From: Streblospio benedicti
Taxonomy: Eukaryota; Annelida; Polychaeta; Spionida; Spionidae
Assembly: GCA_019095985.1 (NCBI GenBank)
Contig: CM032664.1
Location: forward strand, 19,751,665 to 19,815,664
Length of the DNA: 64,000 nucleotides
Reading direction: 5' to 3'
The notes below the pieces were generated by a model. It worked only from the letters and a program-made list of their open reading frames with translations. It did no database searches and was not told the origin of the DNA. The translations under genes and the position numbers were made by a program. Shown one piece after another: positions 23,501 through 33,480 of the stretch; the first letter of the stretch is position 1; every line of letters begins with the position of its first letter.

Positions 23501-26500
23501 ACTATAGCCTCTAACACACTCCAACGCTAGCAAGATTTACCCGTCCCGGCTTCACGACCACCTGCAGATGCTGTATTGGTCACGCATTGGGACATATCAA
23601 TAAGGTCTATAAGGTTCTTAAGATAGCTATACATGTTATAGAATTTGGGTTACGCCGTACTCCCAGTATGTTGGATTTAGTGGTTACTGGGTATCTACTT
23701 TTATTGTCTACTTTTATTAAAGTGACGATGTAATAAAATCTAGTTCGTACATTGTTTTCCAGTTTATTGAATTTTTGTTTGTATTTCATATTTTACCGTT
23801 CCATCTATTAATTGAAAATGGTAAACAACAACCACAAAGCAAAGCAATTCTTAGGTTAGAATAAAAGTCTATCTGCTTATTTCTGTCTCACACTCCTGTT
23901 CAATTTTAATTGTGATTGGCGTAATTCAATTTGTAAGGGTACGTTGTGAAGAGTGTTTAAGTCACAAGAAATAGCCCAGCATGTGAAATTAATGCTCTAG
24001 AACTTTATGGGCTGCATGTTCTAAACTACACACAAGGGGTGCACCTGAAAGACTGAAAGAAGCGGTAAATCAAACACACGTTTTATTTCCTTGTACCTCT
24101 TTGTACTTTGAAATAAAGTAAGACAATAATCCACATATTCCATACATCATTTATGGAATGTTTCAGGCTTATTCTGTAAAGGAGCATAAACAACATGAAA
24201 GTCGACAAACTCCAATGTTTGCTTTTAGTATCAGCTTTTTTGTTCTTACATAAGTTCTAGTTTGTAGGATATAATTGACTTCTGCTTGTGATTGTAGTAA
24301 TAAATAGAACATTTCTAACTGTTGTATGCATACATCTATAATCAGTGCTTAAGTCATCAAATATGTGTTAATTACTCAAATGACCTGTTACAGACGTCAT
24401 CCAAAAGCAGAAATTCGGCAGATATGGTTAATTCAAAACGCATATCCCATGTGGCATTTGATGTTTGCTGTTAAAGGTACATGAAATGTGTCCGTTTTTA
24501 TCATCTCATAAAATATCAATGACTAAATGCGTTCACAGGTGTTTTCAACTGTTTTGCTAAAAGCCTGGAAACTGGGAATCACAAATGCTTGATGAATCTG
24601 TTATATACATTATATGCTGCCTTATACATTACCACACTTTTTCTGCCATAGATTTTAGGACGGTGCCCCACAAGATAGATTTGAAAAGTCTGCACTAGAC
24701 AAATCTACATGTACTAACGCATTGTTGTTTAACTCTTCCTTACAACGAAATGGAAATAAATCAGTGTATTTTTCTTATACATTTACAATTGGAATGCTCA
24801 ATACCCTTTATCATTCCAAAATCAGTTTTTAAGTGAAAGCTTTTCCAGTTATAGTGCTGAAGTTTCTAATATTCGGCTATGAAATAGTTTGCATTTTGCA
24901 AAGAATTTAATCCCCTTTCTAATCTCTCTCACATCTCTCTAGCAAGCATATGACTACAACGATACACATAGATGGACAGGTTTTACAGTGATTTAACTCT
25001 TTCAAATTGCCCTGGCAGGACTCGAACTCATGACCCCGAGTTCCATTGAAAATGACCCTTGCAACTTTTATTTTTAATACCTATTCATAATCACCGCCAT
25101 TGCTTTTTTAATATAGTTGTAAATGTGAATTTGAGTAGAATGTTAGACCCCAGCATAAAATAAACACCATCAAAAACCACGATATGAATAAATCAGTGCA
25201 TTACTGTCAACTTTGAGGCACATCTGAATTCCGCGCATGTGGTGGTTTGGGATGGATCCCTGAAAATGACGGCATCATTCCTGTGTGGTGTGATGAATAG
25301 GACAAAATGCAGTGCAAGCTGCATGCCAGCATTTTATAAAGGGGATGGTTATAGATTTACAGTAAAATCTATATATCGGGGACGTCGGCGAGAGGAGAAA
25401 ACGGGATCCTGTTTGTGAAATATTATGTAGAAACACTTTTATCGCAACCAGAGAATTAATGAACGTAAGATATCCTTATTTGTGATGTGCCACTATGACA
25501 GGGTTTCAGTGCACAATATGCATCTTGTATTTCTAACTCTATGCAAATACAGTAGTTTTATTTACATCTCCAATATGGGTGTGTATATTTTGACTGGTTG
25601 CACGTAAGAAAAAGGTTTAAATGACTGAGGTCTACTGTAGTTGACCGGTGACATTTTCAGAACACTCCCATATATTAGACAATCCCATATCCATTTAACA
25701 GACACTAATGTTGTATGCATATCTTATATCACAAGGACGCAATTCTTATCTGCACAATTTAGTATAGTGGTCATTTCCATACGATGTACATCTATCCCAC
25801 GCTGGTAGCTCACGTAATGCACATGTATCCAACTTCATATAACGGGCACTTACCACAGAGGCGGGTGCGTGAGTGTGTGTCCGGGGGTTATTGGGTTAAA
25901 TGCAGATAATTTAAAGCAACTATTATTTTCAATTGTGGCTATATGACCTGTCGCAATTTCTGAAAACCTTATTTAATGACCAGACCAGCCTTCAAGTACG
26001 CAACCATTCTTACAAGAACACTTATGAATCTTCTACATTCATTTGTATGACGATTCCACTGTATCCCTGATGTCGTCTGCCATGATGAATCGTCTTGTTG
26101 TTGGTATGCTGTAATGACGTCACTTCCGGCCTTTCATCCCCAGCAGCCATTAAGTGGTTATCCTTCTTTGTGACTCGGTAATAACATTATGATGTGGTGT
26201 GACTTGGTAACATCATTTGGGTCGAGGTGTAAAGTCCCTATTGTGTAAACAACTGATAGCAATGCAACTGATAGCAATAACACTCAACGCATGAGTTGCT
26301 TTTTATTTGTCGTTTGTTGCTTTTGTCAAAATATAGATGACAATAAAACAATTTTTGTCATCTATATTTTGAATTTTAGACCATGAAAATGGAAAGCATT
26401 ATGGGGCTAAGGGACCATTCAGTATTTATGACAGGGTGGGGTAGGAACATTTTCCAAAAATGCTGTGAAAAAAAATTAATAGCCCCCCCTCAAATCTCTG

Positions 26501-29099
26501 TGAAAACATTGGTAACCCCCCTCGATTTCATGTGATAAAAATTGATGACACCCCCCCCCCCTCTTAACAGTTAACGCAATCATTGTCAGTTAACCCATAT
26601 ACTATTTGATGGATGTCCATAATATAAAAACAGTAAATTTTAGTACAGAATCTCTAAAACAAATAGGGGTAAATTTTATGTGAAGATATGGATAGCCCCC
26701 CCCCCCCCGGCCCTTCCTTAAAAGTGTGAAAAATTGATAGCCCCCCTCAAACATTTTGACAAAAGTTCATGGCCCGCCCTAGAATCCTCCTACCCCTCCC
26801 TGTCATAAATACTGTAAATACTGGTCCCTAATTGTGAACACTTATTTCCTACATGCAAATGCGCTCGCGTGTGATTGGCTGCAGACCAGAAAATCCAGGT
26901 CACTACGAAATGCAGAGAACACTGGGATGAACATAACTCATTTAAAGAGTAGCACAAGCTATTTTGTTAACAATTAATCATTCCCCATGGTGTTAAATAC
27001 AAATTAATGTATGTAATGTTACTGTTAGAGCTGTCTGCTGAAACAAAAACAATGTGTATTTCTAATACAATTGGTGGACACCTCGCTGCACTGGACAAAC
27101 GAAAGAGATTAATGAACTTTAGGGGGTCAACAATGGAAGAATGTAGCATGTTTATGTGTGTTTTACTCATGAGTATTTCTGAAAAAAAAGGTCGTGTGCG
27201 TGTGCACGCTATGTCAAATCTGCTGAAAAGCATGACAAAGTAAGGTTATTTACATACAAATGATGATGCGTGTGAAGGCCGCATATTTGACAACTTACGA
27301 GCACAGCAAAGACTTCCAGGCTACCCAGTGAAAAGTAATCACTCTTTCTTCTATTTGATGTGATAATCCTGTTGGACAAATGGCCTAGAGTTGTTGGTTT
27401 TTTTTCTTAAGCATATTCATAGACTTTACACATCGATGTACTAGTAGACATCTTGCATAAGGGATTAAAAAAGTTGTACACTTTAGCACTTTTGGTGTTG
27501 AACCAATCAGTGGCCAGGAAAAGTACCAGCATATTCATGAAGTGTGTCTAATTGAGTTATAATAAGGGTCAACATTAAAATGAGGTTCCTGCCATTCTTT
27601 ATTAAGCATGTTGTTAAACAGTGGCATGTGTTTTTCAGAGTATGGCTGTAAACATATGATATGCGATATTCATGAGTTATGAATTGACATTCATGGTAGT
27701 CTGATACAGTAAAATATCTTTTAAAAATGATAGTATGATAATTTTACATAAAGTAAAACATATAAATAGCATATTTCATTATTTCAAATTGTATTAAAAT
27801 GACAGCCATCTTTCATATTACATTTCGTAATGAATGATTCAACTCCCAAGATGCGTGTAGTAGTACACACTAATTTATGAGGTCCCAAATAATCCTTCAT
27901 TAATATAATGGATTTTGACGGCTTTTGGTGACGCAATATCATGAGTTCAAGTCTTGTTGGATGCCATGGGATATGGATTTAGGAACCTTGCTAATGAAGT
28001 ATATTGGGTAATCCTTAAAAGTTTGATACACAATTAAAGTTGTTATTTACTTAGGTCAGTATTTAATGTCTGTTAGGAGAAGGGCTGCATTTTAATATAC
28101 ACTGACAACCTGCTTTACTATAACAACAACAAAAAAAGCTAATTATAAAATATACCAAACAACATTTTATGCATTAATGCCCCAACATAATGTAGTTATT
28201 GATATTCCCATGGTTATTATACCAATAAGGAGGTGAACTGTACTTTGACCAACAAGTCTTTTAATCCTCTCAGGCAAATATAGAGTAGCTATTACAGAAA
28301 ACCTACAGTTCTGTACAAGCTAAGCAATTAATCTATTTGACTGATAACCACTGTCTTGGAGGAATAAAAATGGTATTAGACAATTTTTTATTGTGCTCCT
28401 CATTTACTTACATGATAATCTAATAGGTAATTATCCACTTTAATAACAGGTTCACTACTTATGTCGCACTGTATCTGAAACCACTTGAGAAAAAGTGCAA
28501 AAAAGGATTAGAAAAGTGTACTAATTAATATTTATGATTAGGACATTTGATGCTGTGTGATTGGTTAGGGGCAAAAAAAGTGCTAATCATACATAGTAAT
28601 GAGTGAGAAACTACTACTTATTAATAATTCATGATTGTCACATTTCATGTTCTTTGAATGGTCAAAACCAAATGTGACAAACCAACATTATTCAGTAGTT
28701 TGTTATTTTGGTACAAGTATGGAGTGTTGATTGGCTGATCATCAGTTTGACCTTTCCTATCTATTGATATGCAAGAAAAAGTGTACAACTTTGTCATTAT
28801 GACTTGTGCAAGATGTCTAGTGACAGTGTTCAACTCTAATACTAGTCTTTCAAAAGACCGTATATATAACAGTTGTTTCTTCTATTATTACAAAAACAGC
28901 TCATGTAAACCATATATCAAGTGCAAAGATTAGAAGCAAGCACAATTGTGACAGCCTCCAGCTCTAATACATATAAGTTATTTTACGAAACCCTATACAT
29001 TCCCCTAATATTAAATATACAGCCTCTATCATCCTGACCTGTTATGGCCTTTATTAAGACCAGAGTATTCACTAGCAGCAGCTGTAGAAGCAGCAGCAT
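7726..29099 (-). CDS. Multi-exon gene for a cysteine-rich surface protein of the invertebrate DUF7042/7043/7044/7045 type (gene-level entry)
   Basis: Thirteen minus-strand exons, listed separately below, join into one frame of about 555 residues; the first is tentative. Every splice junction has GT and AG borders and compatible phase. Layout: signal peptide 1-21; module 1, residues 22-221 (CKFP..W, GCFSC, CPFQG, CLATW, RCF); module 2, residues 222-442 (CIFPNW, FQCLRF, CPFSG, CLKSW, NCF); acidic stalk about 443-516; hydrophobic segment about 517-538; short tail. Sequons NNT, NTT and NGS and many paired cysteines point to an exported, disulphide-bonded ectodomain. The motif order matches what I recall of uncharacterised insect and other invertebrate DUF704x proteins; their biochemical role is not known to me. 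Exons are clearly more GC-rich than the AT-rich introns. The gene being real is well supported; the family name rests on remembered motifs, and the function is unknown. Confidence 0.78.
8475..8498. repeat. (AGTT)n microsatellite
   Basis: About six tandem AGTT units lie in the last intron. Confidence 0.9.
8547..8658 (-). CDS. Exon 11: end of second module
   Basis: This 112-nt exon has acceptor GTCATAG and donor GTAAGT, phase 0 in and phase 1 out. It encodes SFTKKGDTLHFAADDGCNIG and ends TYVIDTKQ (residues 406-442). Length and phases match exon 6 (109 nt). Confidence 0.78.
9879..9976 (-). CDS. Exon 10: second CLxxW segment
   Basis: This 98-nt exon has acceptor TCTGCAG and donor GTGAGT, phase 1 in and phase 0 out. 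It encodes GLQLECLKSWKEERVRYVVA and ends AMTNCF (residues 373-405). LECLKSW....RYVV parallels LTCLATW....MYMI of exon 5. Confidence 0.8.
10294..10437 (-). CDS. Exon 9: second CPFxG segment
   Basis: This 144-nt exon has acceptor TTTTCAG and donor GTGCAT, phase 1 at both ends. It encodes DEDVHAKTCPFSGRYQIHTG and then four further cysteines with a CNGSS sequon (residues 325-372). CPFSGRY aligns with CPFQGAF of exon 4. Confidence 0.8.
11049..11113 (-). CDS. Exon 8: small exon with FQCLRF, counterpart of exon 3
   Basis: This 65-nt exon is flanked by acceptor ATTTCAG and donor GTAGGA. Without it the frame would not join across 12328 and 10437. It completes a cysteine codon and encodes CTTKFQCLRFIRRKNGVIEI then HE (residues 303-324), leaving in phase 1. 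Size and phase match exon 3 (68 nt). Confidence 0.78.
12232..12276. repeat. CACCAG/CACCAC-rich microsatellite
   Basis: Tandem CACCAG, CACCAC and CACCAA triplet pairs lie in the intron between exons 8a and 8. Confidence 0.8.
12328..12467 (-). CDS. Exon 8a: histidine-rich continuation of the second DUF7044-like segment
   Basis: This 140-nt exon is read after acceptor TTTTCAG and ends before a GTCAGT donor, phase 0 in and phase 2 out. It encodes GNIIHQSHRHHVDGELEV and then FRCVKILEQNTTHDQLVAH with an NTT sequon (residues 257-302). The phase-0 intron before it has no counterpart in module 1, where exon 2 is a single exon. A plus-strand open frame over this exon is antisense shadow. Confidence 0.75.
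12495..12656 (-). mobile_element. MITE copy, GCAGATCCAGG family, in an intron
   Basis: The ends are TAGATCCAGG at 12495 and CATCTGCC near 12656, relics of GGCAGATCCAGG inverted repeats. The minus strand aligns with the copy at 31971-32138 through the G/C-rich end and a middle containing TACATTATTTTCAT-like words. Confidence 0.65.
12885..13012. repeat. Short inverted-repeat element
   Basis: CTATCATTTAATT near 12886 is mirrored by AATTGAATGATAG near 12998, with one mismatch in 13 bases. Confidence 0.35.
13090..13193 (-). CDS. Exon 7: second CxFPxW segment
   Basis: This 104-nt exon has acceptor TTTCAG and donor GTAGGT, phase 1 in and phase 0 out. It encodes DVFGWPEPNCIFPNWVTKGD followed by WRDLSGKHVYQANSV (residues 222-256). 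CIFPNW restarts the pattern seen in exon 2 and so opens module 2. Confidence 0.78.
13897..14005 (-). CDS. Exon 6: end of first module
   Basis: This 109-nt exon has acceptor CTCCCAG and donor GTAGGT, phase 0 in and phase 1 out. It encodes MYQILGTLMYMAMSGDASC and then a stretch ending FIMEMSK (residues 186-221). It occupies the place that exon 11 holds in module 2. Confidence 0.75.
15248..15357 (-). CDS. Exon 5: first CLxxW segment
   Basis: This 110-nt exon has acceptor GTTTAG and donor GTAAGT, entering in phase 1 and leaving in phase 0. It encodes EADLTCLATWQDDGKMYMIG and ends LQYRCF (residues 149-185). LTCLATW..G..Y is a recurrent strand of the family and pairs with LECLKSW in exon 10. Confidence 0.82.
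15779..16370. mobile_element. About 590-bp DNA element with about 40-bp inverted repeats, in intron 4
   Basis: The left arm starts TTGTTAGACCGT and runs through ATGTAACC. The right arm ends ACGGTCTAACAA after GGTTACATT. Similarity extends for about 40 bp. Both flanks also carry an AACAACACCT..CACAC word, so the ends may have shifted. No transposase is visible; short open frames inside (about 16026-16272, both strands) have no known domain. Confidence 0.6.
16661..16834 (-). CDS. Exon 4: first CPFxG segment (DUF7042-like)
   Basis: This 174-nt exon has acceptor TTTCCAG, donor GTACAC and phase 1 at both ends. It encodes residues 91-148, including CPFQGAFHFTYNNNTG with an NNT sequon, then C-rich stretches ending FRFHFKHC. 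It is the clearest family signature in the gene. Confidence 0.82.
19906..19973 (-). CDS. Exon 3: end of first DUF7044-like segment
   Basis: This 68-nt exon lies between acceptor ATTTCAG and a consensus GTAAGT donor. It completes a serine codon split with exon 2 and encodes SKIGCFSCILIHKLHSNIL and QYQE (residues 68-90), leaving in phase 1. The CxxC followed by a basic, hydrophobic strand and QYQE matches exon 8 in the second module. Confidence 0.75.
20488..20558. repeat. (ACTT)n microsatellite
   Basis: About 17 nearly perfect CTTA/ACTT units, with one CTTT interruption, lie in intron 2. Confidence 0.95.
20618..21842. mobile_element. 1.2-kb CpG-rich inverted-repeat element in intron 2
   Basis: AAAGCCGCGTC at 20618 is mirrored by GACGCGGCTTT ending at 21842. 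Both arms carry a GCTAGCTAG word and dense degenerate short repeats: GGCGCAA, GGCGTAAG and GACGCA on the left, GGCGTA, ACGCC and TACGC on the right. The centre (about 21000-21330) is AT-rich. No transposase is seen, and the open frames in the arms are repeat artefacts. Confidence 0.65.
22109..22250 (-). CDS. Exon 2: first CxFPxxW segment (DUF7044-like)
   Basis: The acceptor TTTTCAG precedes 22250 and the donor GTGTGT follows 22109; the exon is 142 nt, entering after phase 1 and leaving in phase 2. It encodes ATTCKFPVDWHGAWYQS and then VVIDATSIDKKGTC and a YYLLNN end (residues 21-67). The CxFPxxWxGxW signature starts the module. GC content is far above that of the flanking introns. Confidence 0.8.
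22340..22395 (-). pseudogene. Decayed tandem copy of exon 2 (copy nearer the exon)
   Basis: A TTCCAG acceptor-like site precedes 22395. It is followed by bases reading VTTCKLLVQKIWKGFQS, against ATTCKFPVDWHGAWYQS in exon 2; bases GACCAC, TGCAA and CAGAGC are shared. Homology fades into an AT repeat near 22340 and the FPxxW core is lost. It begins 145 bp upstream of the real exon. Confidence 0.55.
22470..22546 (-). pseudogene. Decayed tandem copy of exon 2 (copy farther from the exon)
   Basis: After a CTTCCAG acceptor-like site the sequence reads ATICMFYVRPAWGMVPVQG. Its bases track exon 2 for about 70 nt, for example TGGGGCATGGTTCCAG against CGGGGCGTGGTACCAG. It starts 151 bp upstream of the nearer decayed copy. 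The splice donor and second half are not recognisable, so it is probably not a working alternative exon. Confidence 0.6.
22812..23035 (+). repeat. Copy of the dispersed GAGACCAC family
   Basis: Repeated words AAGACCACC, AGAGACCACC and GGAGACCACTTGAGGT appear at roughly 35-50 bp steps, with a TACAGTGGTAGCTCCAATCA start and a TACAGTACTATA end. Confidence 0.6.
23040..24930. other. Intronic or intergenic DNA with no recognised feature
   Basis: AT-rich sequence with no splice-bounded coding segment or clear repeat. If exon 1 is right, this is intron 1. Confidence 0.4.
25005..25080 (-). repeat. Possible tRNA-derived SINE remnant
   Basis: On the minus strand GGGGTCATGAGTTCGAGTCC reads like the B-box part of a tRNA-derived SINE. 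The A-box is not clear and the T-stem does not pair. Confidence 0.35.
26411..26828. mobile_element. 418-bp MITE with TAA target duplication and C-run subrepeats
   Basis: The left end GGGACCATTCAGTATTTATG is mirrored by CATAAATACTG and GGTCCC at the right end; the right arm has a small insertion. TAA flanks both ends (26408-26410 and 26829-26831). The interior is a degenerate repeat in which GTGAAAA..ATTGATA words are followed by C runs, about four or five times. A PIF/Harbinger-like non-autonomous element is likely. Confidence 0.75.
27920..27985 (+). repeat. Possible SINE B-box remnant
   Basis: ATCATGAGTTCAAGTCTTG resembles the pol III B-box of the SINE-like site at 25005-25080. No complete element is visible. 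Confidence 0.25.
29039..29099 (-). CDS. Candidate exon 1: signal peptide
   Basis: An ATG at 29099 opens a strongly hydrophobic stretch, M followed by LLLLQLLLVNTLVLIKAIT, with small residues at the end as in a cleavable signal peptide. A GTCAGG donor leaves one base, G. Joined to the CG at the start of exon 2, this gives alanine (GCG), exactly the phase exon 2 needs. Against it: the region is rich in CTG triplets, the donor is weak, another ATG lies 4 bases upstream in a different frame, and the intron would be 6.8 kb. The same frame has two further upstream ATGs. Confidence 0.45.
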
Positions 29100-29179
29100 G
29101 CATGGGTGATTTACCAGGTAAGGATTATCCAAGGCTAACATCTTGATCAAAACTTCGCCATTGCAAATGAACATTAATT

Positions 29180-31600
29180 ACATTACCACATGCTTAAAAA
29201 TACCCAACTGCAGTTCCTCTGAAAATAGATTGCTGTTCTAAAATCTAGGAAATGACGTTAAACTAGCCAAACAATTAACTATTTTTGCATCATACAGAAG
29301 CTTTTAGAATAGGCCTTCATATCAGATCATTTAAAGGCTTTGGGATAGGCTACTTTAATACGTATATTCATTATATTACTCTAAATATTGCTGTGGCTAT
29401 ACCTCGACTATAATGAAAAATAATTTTCGTTAATAATACCTACTTTCAAATAACGTCTTTTATGTACTTTCTTTACTTCCATCCCTATCCATAATATCCA
29501 GGCTTTTCTATGTTCTTTTTACAAAACCATCTGTATTAATCAAAATCCGCAGGGTTTGTATTTCTTATTTTCACTTTTGACAAATTACAGAAATAACAAT
29601 ACCTTTGAAGTAGCAGTAAATAGTCTGGAAAGAATTAAGTGTGTCTATGGGAGCATGTGCTATATGTTTTATGATGCACAACAAAAACAAGATTGGTAAA
29701 GTTTAGTGTCTAAGAGCAAAAGTTTCACTTGTGTTCCGATCTGATGTGTGAGGTGTCCCCGTTTTCAGAAACGTTCCATAGCAACCAGGAGAGTAAAAAA
29801 ATGTGTCCCTAAAGCGAAGTGTCCCATATTACTGAGGTGTTCTCCTTATAAGGTTTTTATAATGTACTATGTTCTGCTGTCGAGGTTCTAGTGTATTTGG
29901 AGATGCGCAGAGGTGCCTGTTCGCACATTCATTGGACATTTGCAGTTACATAGTGAGACACCATTGTAATTTTGGTCTGTGATAAAAGTTCCGTGATAGT
30001 ATGCGTGATAATTAAATTATCACATTTCAAGATAAGCGAGCTCAACTGTATCACCAAATGTGATGAAAAATGACCCGGAAGATAGGTTAAAAATAGTGTC
30101 TCATTGCAAATGAGAAACTTTGCGAGCGTCCAGACAACTCCAAATTAGTGAAATTTATGAGCTAAATCTGATGAAAAAAGACTGACAGCACTTTTCTGAG
30201 AGGCAGGTGTTTAATTCGGTTTGGTGAGTATTTTACAAAAGAAGTCTGTTGTGCCATATGCTTACTCTTCTACACGCTTCTATGCCTCATAACTAAAGTG
30301 ATTATGTTTGTGTTATATATGATGCATTCAGCCACGAATCAGGTCACCGCGTAATAGTGTGTCCTTGTTTTTGTTTGTTTTTCCCAATTATTTTTTGTTC
30401 AAGCATTGTTGGCCGTTTTCAAACGTTCATAGGCGGTGGGTTTTTTTTCAAACAAAAACTAAAAAAGAAAACACTTGGACTCTCATTCATATTAAAATGA
30501 GTACTATCAACATTTCAATAAACTTCCCGTCTATGCCAATTCCGTGGAGCTTGATATTTTATGGGCGAGCTTCACTAAGGCTGGATGGAAAAACTAATAG
30601 CACTCTGTCACAAAGGTTATGTAAATGTGATGGGTGAATACTCATTTTGAAAATAAATGTTGTTCTTGCACTAAACAATTCATACCAGGAATTTGGTCCG
30701 CATCTGTTATGTAACTAAAAGCACAGCTGTACGAAGTACAGTGTAAATACAATATGAATTGTCGTTGTGTCAACTCATATAATGTCATTGTGTGATATAG
30801 CTCTATAGACATGGAGAAAGAATCCTCCGTATAAATGGCTTGTTTTTCAAAAGGATGTAAACCAAAACTGTTTGGTGGTAATGGCTTCATTTTCTGTCGC
30901 ATTAAATTCATGTAATTATATATTGGTGGCTCTAATGTCAGACGGAATTTGCTCTGTAACACAAAATTATGCTCATGGAACAACAAATTGATTTGTGAGG
31001 CATAACTGAATTAACCATGTCACAATTCAAAATTGCCTGGCTAATATAAAAACAACTGGTTTGCTTCATTAAGATATAGGCCAATGTTTTCTTGGCCATA
31101 ATCTAGATTCGCCTCACAAATAATGGGTGATCAGTAGCAACTGCGCAATGAAAATACCACACGTCATGGAAACCATATATCTCTGGTGTAAGGTCGACTT
31201 CAGTGCATGAGCTTTAAGACAGAACATCTGTCTGGTCTAGAATTTAGACAGTACGGTCGTTGACTCCCATGTTTTAAGATCCATAGAAACTCCCAACGGT
31301 ATATTAAGTTCTATGTCTCGACCACTTCAGTGCTCCTTGTTAAAATTGTTGACAGAATGTTTTTGTACTCTCGAAGTATTTTTAGAGTGAGAAAAACTAT
31401 TTTACACGTGTATAAGGCGCTGTTCCTAGAAACTACTATAGGGCTCTGTGGGCAACTATAAGAAATACCTATCCCATATTTATGAAACTTTCATTACTCA
31501 CTTAACTGAATTGTTTAATTTCTAGAATAGCATTATGGCATAACTTGGAGTTTCTATAAAGTTAAGCTAGATGAAGTTGGGTTTGACTCCACTGCTACTC
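29180..31600. other. AT-rich DNA upstream of the candidate first exon
   Basis: No promoter word set or coding segment can be defended here. Confidence 0.35.
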
Positions 31601-31650
31601 TCCAGGTTGGGGCTTTTACCACTATATTATGACCTTATCACATTTCTTGA

Positions 31651-31682
31651 CCCCCCCCCCCCACACACACACACACACACAC
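31651..31682. repeat. C run followed by (CA)n
   Basis: Twelve Cs are followed by about ten CA units. Confidence 0.9.
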
Positions 31683-31970
31683 TTTCATTCTATATTCTTT
31701 TTATTCTCTTTCCTCTTAATCTCTATAGTTGCAACCTATATTTCCTTTCTCATTACTTCTCTTTTGCTGTATTTTGCTTGCTTCTTGTGCATTTTCATTC
31801 TTATGATATTTTTCTGTTCATTTGCCACGATTTAATTCTTTGCGAAGATGAGACCTACAACTCCACGCAAATATTCAATGCATATTTTTCTTCTCAATTA
31901 CGGTACCTCTACTGATGCTAGGGTCAGACATTCTCGACAATTTAAAGTTAATCAACAGTGGCATTACACA

Positions 31971-32138
31971 GGCAGATCCAGGGGGTCTCAGGGGGCATAC
32001 GCCCACCCACTCCTCCTTTCCCCCCACCAAAATACATTATTTTCATAGGGTCTTTGGCATGTTCGCTATCAATGGCGCGTACAAAACCCATGAGGTCCCT
32101 TATGTGCGCCTCCCCCTCTCTGAAAACCTGGATATGCA
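31971..32138 (+). mobile_element. MITE copy, GCAGATCCAGG family
   Basis: GGCAGATCCAGG opens the element and CCTGGATATGC closes it; C/G-rich subterminal runs flank an ATTATTTTCATAGG middle. It is the clearest of four copies in the window. Open frames through it are incidental. Confidence 0.75.
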
Positions 32139-32199
32139 AGTGGGCATAGTAGTGGCGCCCCAAAAAAGGATTAGGTTGTCACATCACTTTCTGTGTGCT

Positions 32200-33280
32200 A
32201 AACCTAACTATCTAAATAATTGACAGCTTTCAACATCGCCAGGTATGGATCTGGGGAATCCCAAATTATGATATCCCTAATCGGACTGACTAGACATATT
32301 CAAATGCAGCCACAAGTGTGCAAATGAGCTGTTTTGATTGGCTGCGGATAGCTTTATGGATAGTGAGTGTGGCATTGGTAAATGTCACAGTAGACTGGGT
32401 GGTGTGCTTTTTGTTAATTTGCCAAATGGTCTCTTCACATTCATGGTGCCGTGCCCTGGAACATCAAATTGTCCATTAGGTCTCATGTCCAACCAGGACC
32501 TCGTATATATCATGAAGGATTACTATTAGCGACTGTCGAACAGGGGCTGTAACAAGGACGAGACCTACCACTACATAGAAAATATTCAATGTCTATTTTC
32601 TTTCCACTTAAGATACCTCCACTAAGTTGTCACTCAGTATTCATGATCAGGGACTGAGATTGACAATCAACACGGCATATCATCTCCACCTCTTTTTATG
32701 CCGCCATCACATGGTTGCAAAAAACTTGCACAAGTTATCTGCCTTCCTGAATTTAGTTGCTTTATTTCCATACGGCATATAAGATGTCAGTGTCTAAAAA
32801 GCTGTGTGTTTTAACTAGTATATTTGAAACCTTGTTTCAACACTTTTTGAAGCGGCGGTATTAGTTCTAAAAAGTGGCAACAGTTGTATGCTTTCACGAA
32901 TAAAGTTGTTTCAATTTCATAAGAAATATTAAATGGGAAACCTTTTTAACCATTACTTTTGTACAATTACCATTTATTTCGCTGTGAAATAGTTAGACTT
33001 ACATAGATAAGTCTTAATGGAACAGAGAGGTTTTATAATTTACAACGTTTCTTTATTATGGCAATGGCGATTAACGCCTTTGATAAACTCCCAAACGTTA
33101 TCTAGTTTCCTGAAGAAAGTTGAATAATTTCCACGAAAAATATGACTCCTAACTAAGCAGAAAACACGTAATATCCGTGTGGAAATGAAGAAGCGATGGC
33201 AACATCACTTGTCGGCTGCTTATCATGCAGTTCTACTTTTACCCTGTCTGGCTCATTCTGTTTGGATGCTTATAATCTGA
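32200..33280. other. AT-rich stretch, no feature seen
   Basis: Only unsupported short open frames were found. Confidence 0.4.
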
Positions 33281-33284
33281 GAGA

Positions 33285-33480
33285 GGGGTTAATAGGGTGT
33301 GGTATGGGGACATTTGAATGGGAATCATCCCTATGAAGACCACCTGCCCTCATCAGGTTTCAGTAGAGGGTGGTCTCTTTATAGCGATTCATGGTCCTCT
33401 CTTACAATGGGGAGGGGGGTCCCAATGAATTGAGATGTGGTCATATTTGGAGATTATATTATATCACGGTTACATTCTAA
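33285..33480 (-). repeat. Copy of the dispersed GAGACCAC family, reverse orientation
   Basis: GGGTGGTCTCTTTATAGCG and GATGTGGTCATATTTGGAG are reverse complements of family words. An ATGAAGACCACC unit is also present in the other direction. Confidence 0.55.
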
